Shown: positions 27,574 to 37,435 of the stretch, piece by piece
Position numbering within the stretch: position 1 is the stretch's first letter
Layout of the letters: each line of letters opens with the position of its first letter
NCBI RefSeq assembly: GCF_020071995.1
Contig: NZ_JABWTK010000018.1
Span: 1-47,840 of the forward strand
Reading direction: 5' to 3'
DNA length: 47,840 nucleotides
Source: Planococcus chinensis
GTDB lineage: Bacteria; Bacillota; Bacilli; Bacillales_A; Planococcaceae
Notes under the pieces: generated by a model
Seen by the model: the letters and a program-made list of their open reading frames with translations, nothing else
Told to the model about the DNA's origin: nothing
Databases searched by the model: none
Translations under genes and position numbers: made by a program

Positions 27574-29974
27574 GTTGCCCCTCCTTTTTGCTCAAACGGA
27601 GTTTAATCATGGTGATAATGCCAATCCCGGCGATTCCAAGAACAGTAATTTCAAACAGCGTATCAAATCCGCGGTAATCAACCAGAATAACGTTGACAAT
27701 ATTTCCGCCGCCGGCTTCCGTATAAACCGTTTCTTTGTAATACTCGGAAATTGAAGGCAGGATTTTCTGTGAATGGGAAGCTAAAGCGACCATTGTCATC
27801 GTAACCCCGACGCCAAGCGCAATCACGGCATTGCCGAGTTTAAAGCGGATGCGTTCTTCTTTTTTGCTGACTTTCGGCAAATGGTAGAATGCCAGCAGGA
27901 ACAGCGCGACGGAAATCGTCTCAATGACCAACTGAGTCAATGCCAAATCCGGTGCGCGGAAAATGACAAAGAACAAAGCAACAGAATATCCAACGGCCCC
28001 GAGTGCAATAATGGCAGTCAATCGGGATTTAGCAGCCAAAATGGTGATTGTGCTGCCAATTAAAGCGATTAGAATGATAATCTCATAGACGCCAATCGGG
28101 GCGTTATTGGTCAAATCGAGAACAAAGGCATCGGTAATGACCAAAGTGCTTAGTACAATCAATACAAGGAATCCGAACATATAGACAAGGTAAGAGCGGA
28201 TAAACCCGGTCATGTAAACTGCCGAAAAGCGGTTGGCTCCGCCGTCGCTTAAATACATGAAGCTGTCGTATAAGCGGTTGAGCGAAACATTGTCCGGAAA
28301 TACTTCGTAAGCCTGCTTCCATTTGCGGAATGACCAGAACAGCAAACCGCCGATTGCAAAGATGCCGAGCGTCATAAAGAATTCGGTGTTCGCACCGTGC
28401 CAAGCCGAAACATGGATATCAATTTCAGCGGGGCTGCTGTACAAGAATGGCTGGATAGCCAGTACGGCAGGTTTAACAATCCAATCACCCACCACATTCG
28501 GAATAAAGAAAATGGCGATTACAAGCACGGCTAAAATGGCAGGAGACACCAGCATGCCGATCGGTGCTTCATGTGCTTGTTTCGGCAACTCTTCCGGCTT
28601 GTGTTTGCCGGCAAATGTATGGAACACAAAATAGAAACTGTAAACAAAGGTAAAGACACTGCCGATCCAAGCCAGGACAGGGAACAACACACCCCATACA
28701 TCCATGGAGAACAAATCGAATTCAGCAATGGCAAGCATTGCAGTCAAGAACATTTCCTTGCTGAGGAAACCGCCGAAAAGCGGAATTCCCGCCATCGAGA
28801 ATGAACCGATCATGGCAATCGTGAAGCTGATTGGCATGAGGCTCATCAAACCGCCCAGTTTGCGGATATCGCGTGTGCCGGTTTCATGGTCGACGATTCC
28901 TGCGACCATGAACAGGCTGCCTTTAAAGACCGCATGGTTGACCAAGTGGAAAATAGCAGCAAAAGCAGCATACTTAAATACCGTACCGGCCGCATCTTCC
29001 ACGTGGAAGCCAAGTGCAGAAGCGCCCAGCAAACTCATGATCAATCCAAGCTGAGATACTGTAGAGAAGGCGAGGATTCCTTTGAGGTCTTTTTGCTTGA
29101 GAGCGAAAAACGATCCCCAGAACATGGTGAACAATCCGACTCCGGTTACAAGCCAGATCCAAGTTCCGGAAGCGGCGAAAATCGGTGTAAATCTCGCGAC
29201 CAGGTAAAGGCCGGCTTTAACCATAGTGGCTGAGTGCAGGTAAGCGCTGACCGGTGTCGGCGCTTCCATGGCATCAGGAAGCCAGATATAGAATGGGAAT
29301 TGCGCGGATTTCGTAAATGCGCCGAGCAGGATCAATACCAGAGCCCATGTAAAGAAATCGTGGCTGATGAATTCTGGAGCCTGGGAAATCAGTTCGCGGA
29401 TGGAATAGGTATTTCCCATAATACTAAGAAGCACAAAGCCTCCAAGCATCATTAATCCGCCGAATACGGTGATCATCATCGATTTCAAAGCACCAAACCG
29501 CGAGCGGTCACGGGTATACCAATAACCGATTAATAGGAATGAAGAAATCGAAGTCAGTTCCCAGAACAGATAAAGCGTAATCAGATGGTCGGACTGGACA
29601 ATGCCGAGCATGGCAGTCATGAACATCAATAGATAAACGTAGAAATTATGTAATTGTTCGCGTTTTTTATCCAGATAAAACACTGAATACAAGACGACGA
29701 GAGATCCGATGCCTGTTATGAGCAACGAAAATAAGAGGCTCAATCCATCCAGATAGGCTATGAATGAGAGGTCGAGTGAAGGAATCCATTGGAATTCTGA
29801 AACGCGCGTGCCGCCGTCCATTGTAACCGGGAGTAGCGAAGCGTAGTAAATGAATAAAATCACTGGAACAACTAAAACAAACCAGCCGGTATGAATTTGG
29901 CCGATTTTTTTAAATAGCAGCGGGACAAAAAGAGCTGCAATTATAGGTAAGAAAATCAAAAACACAAGTGACAA
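27560..29974 (-). CDS. mrpA: MrpA, Na+/H+ antiporter subunit A
   Basis: This is the 804-aa largest subunit, a NuoL-like core plus a C-terminal MbhE/NuoJ-like extension. Motifs include LYLFWELTSISSFLLIG (core glutamate), YIWLPDAMEAPTPVSAYLHSATMVKAG (about residues 226-252), and in the extension FRAPDLALTQLVIETISVALFL and VNVILVDYRGFDTLFEITVL. The start is TTG 29974 with AGGAGG 6 nt upstream. The order mrpA-B-C-D-E-F-G, all overlapping or nearly so, is the complete group-1 operon for Na+ expulsion and pH homeostasis. Confidence 0.96.
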   Translation of the reverse strand: MSLVFLIFLPIIAALFVPLLFKKIGQIHTGWFVLVVPVILFIYYASLLPVTMDGGTRVSEFQWIPSLDLSFIAYLDGLSLLFSLLITGIGSLVVLYSVFYLDKKREQLHNFYVYLLMFMTAMLGIVQSDHLITLYLFWELTSISSFLLIGYWYTRDRSRFGALKSMMITVFGGLMMLGGFVLLSIMGNTYSIRELISQAPEFISHDFFTWALVLILLGAFTKSAQFPFYIWLPDAMEAPTPVSAYLHSATMVKAGLYLVARFTPIFAASGTWIWLVTGVGLFTMFWGSFFALKQKDLKGILAFSTVSQLGLIMSLLGASALGFHVEDAAGTVFKYAAFAAIFHLVNHAVFKGSLFMVAGIVDHETGTRDIRKLGGLMSLMPISFTIAMIGSFSMAGIPLFGGFLSKEMFLTAMLAIAEFDLFSMDVWGVLFPVLAWIGSVFTFVYSFYFVFHTFAGKHKPEELPKQAHEAPIGMLVSPAILAVLVIAIFFIPNVVGDWIVKPAVLAIQPFLYSSPAEIDIHVSAWHGANTEFFMTLGIFAIGGLLFWSFRKWKQAYEVFPDNVSLNRLYDSFMYLSDGGANRFSAVYMTGFIRSYLVYMFGFLVLIVLSTLVITDAFVLDLTNNAPIGVYEIIILIALIGSTITILAAKSRLTAIIALGAVGYSVALFFVIFRAPDLALTQLVIETISVALFLLAFYHLPKVSKKEERIRFKLGNAVIALGVGVTMTMVALASHSQKILPSISEYYKETVYTEAGGGNIVNVILVDYRGFDTLFEITVLGIAGIGIITMIKLRLSKKEGQHENK

Positions 29975-30018
29975 ATGAATCCTCCTTCCAAGCGAATACG
30001 TGATGACTTTCTAGAGAA

Positions 30019-30024
30019 ATTATA
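30019..30024 (-). promoter_or_regulatory. Candidate -10 box of the mrp promoter
   Basis: TATAAT on the minus strand, 45 nt before the mrpA start. The region 17 nt upstream has no good -35, so the site may be activator-dependent. Confidence 0.35.
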
Positions 30025-30148
30025 ACGTACATGAAGATAATTTGCACCGATGGAGACAAGCCTTCATCTTCCTGCATCCATTTTTCCAAGTCTTTTAAGA
30101 TAGGAAGAAACTCAATTAAGTTAATTTTGTGAATTTAGAAGAGATAAT

Positions 30149-30187
30149 AAAAAAAGCCGATTTTCTGATGAAAATCGGCTTTTTCTT
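30149..30187. terminator. Bidirectional terminator, used by the MFS gene
   Basis: AAAAAAGCCGATTTTC pairs with GAAAATCGGCTTTTT (loop TGAT). It is about 110 nt beyond the MFS stop, because repeat copy A lies between. With the mrp promoter region and copy A it makes up the 318-nt gap between mrpA and the MFS gene. Confidence 0.88.
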
Positions 30188-30188
30188 T

Positions 30189-30292
30189 GTCCAGCCTCCA
30201 GCGTCCAGCCTCACCGCCAATGACAAAGAACGCCATTATCGGTGAGGCTTCCAGCGCTTGTCGAGGCTATACGGGCGCTTGCGCTTTTCTTA
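30189..30292 (-). repeat. Interspersed structured repeat, copy A
   Basis: On the minus strand it begins TAAGAAAAGCGCAAGCGCCC immediately after the MFS stop codon and ends GACGCTGGAGGCTGGAC. The centre is a long hairpin (GCCTCACCG pairing with CGGTGAGGC). Its ends match copy B (16711-16798) almost base for base. Confidence 0.78.
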
Positions 30293-31522
30293 TTACATCG
30301 ATTTCAATTCCTGTTCGAGCAGTACATCTTCGAAATCCTGCTCCGGTTTGGAAGTGGTGTATTTCAAAAAGACAAAGGAGACAAGGAAAAGCGTTCCGGT
30401 CACAATAAATACAGACGGAATGCCGATAAAACCGCTGACAACCCCGCCGAATATCGGCCCGATGATATTGCCAAGGAAGCGGAAGCTGGTGTTGTAGCCC
30501 ATGATTTCCCCTTGGATTTCAATCGGCGCCTCTCTGCGCATCAAAGCAGTGGTCGTCGGAATCATACCGCCGACAGCAATCCCGAACAGCAAGCGCAGGA
30601 TCATCAATTGCCATAGCTCTGTTACAAAGGCCTGCGGCACGATAAAGACAAAGGCGAGAATCAGCAAAAACGTCAACACTTTTTCGTAGCCGATCTGGTC
30701 TCCCAGGCGTCCCCAGCGGCGGGCAAACAACAAATTCCCGACACCGGTCGCGCTGAACGTGATCCCGGCCAAAAGCGCCACTTGCGAACCATCGGTCAAA
30801 TGAGCGACATACAGCGACAAGAGCGGCTGTATGGAAAAGTTTCCGATTTGGATCAGCGAAGTGATAATCATGACATTAAACAGCAGCCGGTGATTCAGTA
30901 TCCCTTGAATGATCGTTTTTCTTGCATAAACATGTGCGTCTTTCTTCTTCACCCGTTTGATTTCCTTCAGTCCGAAAGCGACGAGAAGAGCCGCAATCCC
31001 GATAACGCCGGATGTGATGACAAACGTATAAATAAAGCCAAAAGCATCGGCCATCAATCCGCCAATCACCGGACCGAACAAAGTGCCTGATACACTTCCC
31101 ATTTGCAATGTGCCAAGCGTCTTGCCCGCTTCTTCTCTGCGGGTTTGCGAACTGACGAACGCAAGGGACGTGGGGATGAAGCCGGTAACTACGCCCATGA
31201 ACAGCCGGATTAAAAACAATTCATGGACAGAGTCGGCTGTCCCCATCAAAAATATGCTGATGGCAATCCCGAAGCCATTGATGATCAGGATGGGTTTGTA
31301 GCCGTATTTATCCGCAATCCTGCCCCAAATAGGGGACATGAACAATGCCGCAACAAACGTCACGCCGAATACCAGGCCCGCCCACCGCTGTACATATGCT
31401 TCTGAATAATTGCCAAGCGTTTCAATATAAAGCGATAAAAAAGGCATAATCATGGTGGTGCTTCCCGCTACGAGGAAATTTGAGAACATAATGATAAAGA
31501 AATTCTTTTTTTGTGCATCCAT
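30293..31522 (-). CDS. MFS efflux-type transporter
   Basis: This 409-aa, 12-helix transporter of the major facilitator superfamily has the motif-A loop GRIADKYGYKP (about residues 66-76) and a second GRLGDQIGYEK between helices 8 and 9. The overall pattern resembles the MdtG/YttB-like drug efflux group; the substrate is unknown. The frame is open from 31579, but ATG 31522 (MDAQKKNFF) follows AGAAGGGG. It stands alone, ending in repeat copy A and a terminator. Confidence 0.87.
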   Translation of the reverse strand: MDAQKKNFFIIMFSNFLVAGSTTMIMPFLSLYIETLGNYSEAYVQRWAGLVFGVTFVAALFMSPIWGRIADKYGYKPILIINGFGIAISIFLMGTADSVHELFLIRLFMGVVTGFIPTSLAFVSSQTRREEAGKTLGTLQMGSVSGTLFGPVIGGLMADAFGFIYTFVITSGVIGIAALLVAFGLKEIKRVKKKDAHVYARKTIIQGILNHRLLFNVMIITSLIQIGNFSIQPLLSLYVAHLTDGSQVALLAGITFSATGVGNLLFARRWGRLGDQIGYEKVLTFLLILAFVFIVPQAFVTELWQLMILRLLFGIAVGGMIPTTTALMRREAPIEIQGEIMGYNTSFRFLGNIIGPIFGGVVSGFIGIPSVFIVTGTLFLVSFVFLKYTTSKPEQDFEDVLLEQELKSM

Positions 31523-31665
31523 TCGGAACCCCTTCTTTCTGAACCATGCATCTAGCTCTAGTATAATATATTTCGTCACACGAAAAAAGTAAGGTGAATT
31601 ACAAGTGTATTCAATAAATTCGGCTAAAAATTTTACGGAGAGTAGAAGTGGAATAAAATCCTGAA

Positions 31666-31694
31666 CTGACTGAAAAATTTCTTTATGCTAAAAT
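31666..31694 (+). promoter_or_regulatory. Candidate sigma-A promoter of the cyclophilin gene
   Basis: CTGACT (31666-31671), a 17-nt spacer and TAAAAT (31689-31694). Confidence 0.5.
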
Positions 31695-31711
31695 GAAGCG
31701 GGGTGAATACA

Positions 31712-32425
31712 GTGAAAAAAAGATTAATGCCAATCGTATTGCTTACAGCTTTTTTGGCTGCCTGCAATACCAATAGCGAAACATCAACAACTGAACCAGC
31801 GAACACAGAAACATCGTCCGAAACCGCTTCTGAAGCAAAAGTGATAGAAGGATATCCGCAATTGTCAAAAGAAGTGGCAGAAGGCGAAGCGTTAGTGGCA
31901 ATGAAGACATCGATGGGCGACATTAAAATCAAACTTTTCCCGGAACTGGCACCTAAAGCCGTCGAGAACTTTATGACGCATGCCGAGAACGGCTATTACG
32001 ATGGCCTTCTTTTCCACCGTGTAATGGAAGGCTTCATGATTCAAGGCGGCGATCCGACCGGCACCGGAGGCGGTGGGGAAAGCATCTACGGCAAACCGTT
32101 TGAAGATGAATTCAGCAAGAATTTATACAACATCCGCGGAGCTCTTTCAATGGCCAATGCAGGACCGGGAACGAACGGCAGCCAGTTTTTCATTGTTCAG
32201 GCAACGGAAGTTCCTGACGAACAAATACCCGCAGACCATCCGGAAGAAATAAAGTCAGCATATAAAGAAATGGGCGGGGCGTCTTGGCTTGATGGCAAAC
32301 ACACCGTATTCGGCCAGGTGGTTGAAGGCATGGACGTAGTGGACGCGATTGCTGCCACTGAAACCCAGCAAGATAGACCCGTAGAAGACATCACAATCGA
32401 CTCGATTGAGATTCTGGAAAAATGA
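31712..32425 (+). CDS. Lipoprotein peptidyl-prolyl cis-trans isomerase (cyclophilin type)
   Basis: This 237-aa exported lipoprotein has a signal peptide of about 17 residues ending in the lipobox LAAC, with C18 as the lipidated residue. A Ser/Thr/Glu-rich linker to about residue 50 precedes a cyclophilin domain: [17 protein letters not shown] with the catalytic arginine, [13 protein letters not shown], and [14 protein letters not shown]. It should assist folding outside the membrane. GTG 31712 lies 8 nt after GGGG; the GTG at 31703 overlaps that ribosome site. Confidence 0.93.
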   Translation: MKKRLMPIVLLTAFLAACNTNSETSTTEPANTETSSETASEAKVIEGYPQLSKEVAEGEALVAMKTSMGDIKIKLFPELAPKAVENFMTHAENGYYDGLLFHRVMEGFMIQGGDPTGTGGGGESIYGKPFEDEFSKNLYNIRGALSMANAGPGTNGSQFFIVQATEVPDEQIPADHPEEIKSAYKEMGGASWLDGKHTVFGQVVEGMDVVDAIAATETQQDRPVEDITIDSIEILEK

Positions 32426-32427
32426 TG

Positions 32428-32467
32428 AAAAGAGGGAAATCCAATTAATATGGATTTCCCTCTTTTT
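32428..32467 (+). terminator. Rho-independent terminator of the cyclophilin gene
   Basis: AAAAGAGGGAAATCCA pairs with TGGATTTCCCTCTTTT (loop of about 7 nt), with a T run. Confidence 0.93.
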
Positions 32468-32642
32468 GATAGAAAAAACTATTGCGGCAATTAGAATTTA
32501 TATTAGCTGATGTTTTGGTGCGCCCAAAGAGGAGGAATCCATCAGGAGGTGGAGAAACCGCCGCCAGAATTTCTTTTCTTTCTTTTTTCCATTTCTATGC
32601 TATTATAGCTGTTAGCATAATAGAAATGTCAGGTGAAATTAA

Positions 32643-32903
32643 ATGGAAACAAGTGAAATGAATCGTAAAGCCGCAAGAATTCTTGAAGAATGGGATCCGT
32701 TTACAGTCGGGGAAGGCCGCTACGATATGGAAATTGTGGATGTGGTAGCCCAGCTTCACCTGCTCGACCATCCTTCCGATCTGGCAAAACAGATTCAAAA
32801 GATTTATGAATTCTCTTTCGGCAAATGGATTCCTCTTGAGAAATGTGTGGACATTTCCTATAAACTGCTTGGACTTAAATACGAAGCAAAATCCATTATT
32901 TAA
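32643..32903 (+). CDS. yugE: YugE-like DUF1871 protein
   Basis: This 86-aa helical protein has the DUF1871 core EWDPFTVGEGRYDMEIVDVV followed by LAKQIQKIYEFSFGKWIPLEKC. No function is known. ATG 32643 is 8 nt after AGGTG. Its presence near yugI and yugJ genes repeats the B. subtilis neighbourhood. The 32468-32600 stretch before it contains no gene I can see. Confidence 0.85.
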   Translation: METSEMNRKAARILEEWDPFTVGEGRYDMEIVDVVAQLHLLDHPSDLAKQIQKIYEFSFGKWIPLEKCVDISYKLLGLKYEAKSII

Positions 32904-32906
32904 AAA

Positions 32907-32943
32907 GAAAAAGCTTTCGGCATGAGCCGAAAGCTTTTTTTTA
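32907..32943. terminator. Bidirectional terminator between yugE and the Xre gene
   Basis: AAAAAGCTTTCGGC pairs with GCCGAAAGCTTTTT (loop ATGA); U tracts on both strands. Confidence 0.9.
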
Positions 32944-33162
32944 TTTAGCTGCTTCCAATGAGTCCAGCAAATTGGAAGCTGGCACTTCTAGCGCATTTGA
33001 AAGCTTTAAAATAGTTTGTACAGATGGTGTTTCTTCCCCTGATTCGTATGCCTGGAGGCGAGCGACGCCGACGCGTGCTTTCAAAGCCAATTCATCCAGT
33101 GATAAACGGCGTTCTTCCCGCAGGAATTTTAGTTGGGCGTGCAAATCTTCTCTCAAATTCAT
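32941..33162 (-). CDS. Small Xre-family HTH regulator
   Basis: This 73-aa protein is a single Xre/Cro helix-turn-helix domain: LREERRLSLDELALKARVGVARLQAYESGEETPSVQTILKLSNAL (spread over about residues 13-58), with the usual hydrophobic end. No effector domain is present. I chose the ATG at 33162 after AAGGAGTGT; the frame opens at 33198 without a ribosome site. Its targets are unknown. Confidence 0.85.
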   Translation of the reverse strand: MNLREDLHAQLKFLREERRLSLDELALKARVGVARLQAYESGEETPSVQTILKLSNALEVPASNLLDSLEAAK

Positions 33163-33258
33163 ACACTCCTTTGCATAATAAGACGCTTCCTTACTCAAAT
33201 GATACCATAAAAGTAGAATTTCGATAAACGAAATTATGGCATTTTTAGGTATTTATTT

Positions 33259-34593
33259 TTAGAAAACGTCCAGGATTCCCTGGATAAAGACAATAACAAT
33301 AGCGACTGGAGCAACATAACGAACCAGGATTCGCCAAATCGATACCCATGTGGAATCTCCGCCAAGTTCCAATGCGGTATCTTTTTTTGTCAGTACATAG
33401 CCGGCGAAAAGGGCAGTGAAAAGCGCACCGAGCGGCAAGCCGATTTTGCTGGTGAGAATGTCGATAAAGTCAAAGAATGTATAGCCGAACAAAAACGGTT
33501 CAGACATGACACCGAACGATAAAGCGCTTGGAATGCCGACGACAAAAATCATCAACCCGTAAAGCCAAGCCAGTTTGCGGCGGCGTTCATATTTGTTTTT
33601 GACACCGATCGAAACAACAATTTCCAGCATCGAGATGGATGAGGTCAGTGTAGCGAACAGCATAAGCACAAAGAAGATGATGATCAGGAATTCACCCATA
33701 AACAGCTGATCGAATATAGCTGGGAGAATGATGAACACAAGTCCAGGACCTTGGTCCGGCGAATAGCCAAGGGCAAACACGGCCGGGAAAATGATCAGGC
33801 CCGCCATGATGGAAATGACGATATTCAGCGATACCACACTAAGGGCAGACCGTGTCAGGTTTTCCGCTTTTGATAAATAAGAAGCGTATGTAATCATACC
33901 TGCAACTCCGACGCTCAGCGAGAAAAATGCCTGGCCAAGTGCTGTTAAGGCTGTATCAAACGTAAAGAATGACCAATCGGGTACAAACATAAACTTAACG
34001 CCTTCAAAAGCGCCGTCTAACGTCAACGACCGAATCATCAGTACAAGGAAGAACAACAGCAATGCCGGCATCATAATTTTGCTGGCGCGTTCAATTCCGG
34101 CTTGTACACCGCCTTGGACAATCCAAATGGTCAAGAACATGAAGAGCGCTTGGGCAATCAATACTTCCAGCGGGTTTCCGATAATGCCATTAAACAAATT
34201 GGCAAAATCTGCATCCCCTAAGTTCGATAGTTGAAGCAATAAGGCACGGCCGAGATAAGACAAAATCCAACCGCCCACAACGCTGTAAAAAGACAGAATC
34301 ATGAACGAGAAGAAGAAGCCGGACCAGCCGATTAAAAACCATTTCTTGCCGGGAGCCTGTTTCTTTAAACCGGATACTGCATCTGCCTGGCCACGCCGTC
34401 CAATGACAAACTCGGCAAGCAGGATAGGCAAACCGATCGCAATGGTTGAGACAATGAACATCAAGATAAATACACTGCCGCCATTTGAACCGGTTTCATA
34501 TGGGAACTTCCAAATCGCGCCTAATCCGATGGCGCTCCCTGCTGCTGCAAGGATAAATCCGATTTTGGAAGTCCATTGTTCACGTTTTTCCAT
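33259..34593 (-). CDS. Sodium-dependent NSS-family transporter
   Basis: This 444-aa transporter of the neurotransmitter:sodium symporter family has TM1 ILAAAGSAIGLGAIWKFPY and ETGSNGGSVFILMFI. It is about 60 residues shorter than the MetP-like transporter at 12353, likely with 11 rather than 12 helices, as in many bacterial NSS proteins. No MetS-like small gene is next to it. The substrate, probably an amino acid, is unknown. Confidence 0.9.
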   Translation of the reverse strand: MEKREQWTSKIGFILAAAGSAIGLGAIWKFPYETGSNGGSVFILMFIVSTIAIGLPILLAEFVIGRRGQADAVSGLKKQAPGKKWFLIGWSGFFFSFMILSFYSVVGGWILSYLGRALLLQLSNLGDADFANLFNGIIGNPLEVLIAQALFMFLTIWIVQGGVQAGIERASKIMMPALLLFFLVLMIRSLTLDGAFEGVKFMFVPDWSFFTFDTALTALGQAFFSLSVGVAGMITYASYLSKAENLTRSALSVVSLNIVISIMAGLIIFPAVFALGYSPDQGPGLVFIILPAIFDQLFMGEFLIIIFFVLMLFATLTSSISMLEIVVSIGVKNKYERRRKLAWLYGLMIFVVGIPSALSFGVMSEPFLFGYTFFDFIDILTSKIGLPLGALFTALFAGYVLTKKDTALELGGDSTWVSIWRILVRYVAPVAIVIVFIQGILDVF

Positions 34594-34738
34594 TTCTTCA
34601 CTCCTATTTCTAAATATTTTTTCATTCTACACGAGCACGTATGAAAAAAATAGCAGGAAATGATTTATGGGTTAATTCTCGTGTATAATAAACAGAAAAA
34701 GGAAAAGATTGAATATTCATGACAAAGGAGGGTGTGGA

Positions 34739-37348
34739 GTGGAAGAGCTTTTTAAGCGTGCGCAAAACGGGAGCCGTGAGGACTTTATCGAGTGGTGCTG
34801 GAAATGCCAAGCGAGGATTGCCCAGTTCGGATTCCAAAACGGCATTCCAGCTGCACTGTCAGGAAGTTATCAGCTTGCCGTTTTCCAGGCGTTATATAAA
34901 GTGTTGCCCGGGATAAAACCGAATGAGGCAGACACAAAATTATGGCAGGCTGCAATAAACAAACTTCATGCATTTAATAAGGAAACGGGCGATGCGGAAA
35001 CAGAAGTGCTCCGGTTTGAAGAAGACCGGGAAACGCATGCGGCGATCCAAGCTTTGCCCGAACAGCAGCGGATTGTACTTGCTTTAGTTTCATTCATAAA
35101 GAAAAACGCAGAAGAAGCAGCATGGATTACAGAACAAACCGAACAGCAGATAAACGATCAGCTCACAGCGGCAAAGGCCGAACTCACTCGTTCATTGGGA
35201 ATGGAGGGGGAAGCGCAGACAGAGAAAAGACTGGAGTTTGCCGCAAAATCATATGCGCGGCTTTCTTTGCCGTTTCCGGAGGATGAACTCTTTTCCGTAG
35301 AAGAACAAGGCGAGGATTTGGCGGCAGATGGAAAATCTCCAGTAAACATAAAAGCCGACAAACGCACACTCGTTTTGCTGGTTGCTGCCGGAATATTCAT
35401 TTCGGGCGTAATTGGCGCTTCTTTTCTTTTAAATGACCCCAACCCGAACATCACTTCTTCAACGGAGACCGCTGCCGCTGAAACCATCACCCAAGACATG
35501 GTGGAAGCTTGGGAGGCGGAATACGACGGCATCCGCAAATCTTCACCTGGGCGCTTGGGAATAGATCCAAAAACGTTTGAAGAATTTGCTTACGTCAAAG
35601 AAGCGGATGCAGCGAAGAAAAGAGTATTCAGTAAGGAAGCGATCAAAAAATTGAAAAACGATCCAAAGAAAATGGAGCATGAAGTCAATAAGCTCTTTTT
35701 GAAAATTGAGACGCCCAAAGGGATGGAGTTGAAGTTTCCGGATGCTTTTCTAGTGGGCGAGGAAGTGGAAGTATTCCTCCGCAATTACAAACTGAAAACA
35801 ACTGAATTGATTGAAGCAGACACAAAGATGTTCGAGCGGTATGCGACGGAGCTTTCACAAGTCCGTTTTAACGGAGAAATGTCTGCAGAAAAGCTATTGG
35901 CAAACAACGATGAGTTTCCGGAAGACATCGAAAAACTATTGGGTGGATTGCGGGAACAAAGCTTGACCATCATGAAACATCCGTCGGAAGACCGTTTTAT
36001 CACGCGGCGCAATATGGAAACTTTTTATGCAAATGATGTTTTAAATTCGTATTTGTTTTCCACAAATCAATTTAATTTGATGATGAATGAACCCTATTTT
36101 GATGAGCAAGGGCTGCTGGTGCCGGTTGAAGGAATGTCTCATTCACTGATGATGATGGAGGAAGCATTGCTCCTTGAGGCGGGTACCAGTGAAATCTCCG
36201 AGACTTACGTGCCGATTTTCATGCAATCTTTTTGGCTGACCTTAAAAGGCAGTGAAAATCAGCCGGTCTTCGATCAAAACGGAGTCGTCAAGCCGGAATT
36301 CCAGCGTACGTGGAAAGAATTGGCGATGCAAACGAAAAATCCGATGATTTACATCATGCTGCCGATTTTGGAAGAGATGGAAGCAAGCGGCTGGACCGCT
36401 TCAAAAAGCTACGATCAGTTGGCTTACCAAGACATTTTAAAAGCACTGGAGTTGGAAAAGGACGGCGCACTGGCAGCGCAATTGCCGTTTGGAAATTTCG
36501 AAGTGGAGGCGGAGAGGGTTGAAATGGCTAAATTCGACTCTTCGCCAATTGCTGAGCTTTACGGCAATTTCTCAAAGAACCATGACTTGAAACTGCTGGA
36601 AGGGGTGACGCCTCTTCGAATTGTTTTGCTCTTCGATTATGCCAATGGGCTGCAAGATGCAGAAACGATGTGGCATCTATTGGCTGAAGAAGAAGAGAAG
36701 CCGTCTTTGGATGAATACATGGCCACTTGGAGAAAAATGCCCTCCCTCAATGAAGAAGCTCTCTATTTGGAAGTAGCGGCAGACAGCCCATACCGAATCG
36801 GCGCCAATGTTTACATGGAGCCGATGATCAGTTTTAAAGATGAACAAAAGATGTGGCGGCAAGCCCAAACGCTCGTAGCTTCGGACAACCAAACGTGGCT
36901 TGTGCGGACTCAGCTTTATGAGAGCTATGATTTAGCTGACAAAGAAGCGCATTTTGTAAAGAAAATTGAAAGTCTGTATGAAAAGTTTTCTGATCAAGCT
37001 AACGAAGAACTGCTAAACGGAATGTCACCGGCAGAAATAGGCGCCGTGTATTTGCTGGCGCTGGAAAAAGGAAATACAAAAATGATGATGGCTTTATCAG
37101 AGGAATCTGTGCAGAAACAAACGCCTGAAAGCTTTGAAGTGTCCTTATCCGGCAATTATTACCCCATGTTCCATGAAGTAAGTACTGTGAATTTTTCTGT
37201 CGATTATAATTACTACGGCTATATCGAAGACCGCATAAGAGGCGGGCTGAACGTAGAATTGATAACGGCGGATTCTTCTGAAGGGTATACGCTAAACATG
37301 GTGAAAACCGAAAAAGGATGGCGGATGGAAGACTTTAATCCATACTGA
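34739..37348 (+). CDS. Large membrane protein with sigma-factor-like N-terminus
   Basis: This 869-aa protein starts at GTG 34739, 6 nt after AAAGGAGGG. Residues 1-150 resemble a degenerate sigma-70/ECF factor: a region-2-like helical stretch, then LPEQQRIVLALVSFIKKNAEEAAWITEQTEQQINDQL-type sequence (106-142, in parts) that resembles region 4 but with a poor HTH. A single transmembrane helix lies at about 210-231, preceded by charged residues (KADKR). About 640 residues outside follow, with no domain I recognise; the end (VDYNYYGY and GWRMEDFNPY) looks like an NTF2-like or DUF4829-type fold. No signal peptide; type II topology is inferred. Confidence 0.8.
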   Translation: MEELFKRAQNGSREDFIEWCWKCQARIAQFGFQNGIPAALSGSYQLAVFQALYKVLPGIKPNEADTKLWQAAINKLHAFNKETGDAETEVLRFEEDRETHAAIQALPEQQRIVLALVSFIKKNAEEAAWITEQTEQQINDQLTAAKAELTRSLGMEGEAQTEKRLEFAAKSYARLSLPFPEDELFSVEEQGEDLAADGKSPVNIKADKRTLVLLVAAGIFISGVIGASFLLNDPNPNITSSTETAAAETITQDMVEAWEAEYDGIRKSSPGRLGIDPKTFEEFAYVKEADAAKKRVFSKEAIKKLKNDPKKMEHEVNKLFLKIETPKGMELKFPDAFLVGEEVEVFLRNYKLKTTELIEADTKMFERYATELSQVRFNGEMSAEKLLANNDEFPEDIEKLLGGLREQSLTIMKHPSEDRFITRRNMETFYANDVLNSYLFSTNQFNLMMNEPYFDEQGLLVPVEGMSHSLMMMEEALLLEAGTSEISETYVPIFMQSFWLTLKGSENQPVFDQNGVVKPEFQRTWKELAMQTKNPMIYIMLPILEEMEASGWTASKSYDQLAYQDILKALELEKDGALAAQLPFGNFEVEAERVEMAKFDSSPIAELYGNFSKNHDLKLLEGVTPLRIVLLFDYANGLQDAETMWHLLAEEEEKPSLDEYMATWRKMPSLNEEALYLEVAADSPYRIGANVYMEPMISFKDEQKMWRQAQTLVASDNQTWLVRTQLYESYDLADKEAHFVKKIESLYEKFSDQANEELLNGMSPAEIGAVYLLALEKGNTKMMMALSEESVQKQTPESFEVSLSGNYYPMFHEVSTVNFSVDYNYYGYIEDRIRGGLNVELITADSSEGYTLNMVKTEKGWRMEDFNPY

Positions 37349-37370
37349 TTTTACTACTGGGCATGTATTG

Positions 37371-37379
37371 TGCTATAAT
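37371..37379 (+). promoter_or_regulatory. Extended -10 promoter of yugI
   Basis: TGCTATAAT (TG at 37371-37372, TATAAT at 37374-37379) is an extended -10. The region 17 nt upstream has a poor -35, as is usual for such promoters. Confidence 0.55.
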
Positions 37380-37435
37380 ATACAGATGCCAATAGGTGTA
37401 CAGGATAATTAGATAAGTATAGGAGCGGGTAGAAC

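Noticed and set aside
27560..29974. Many plus-strand open frames across the mrp operon and other genes
   Set aside because: They are shadows of the real genes: no ribosome sites, low-complexity Ser/Pro/Arg-rich translations and complete overlap with conserved proteins.
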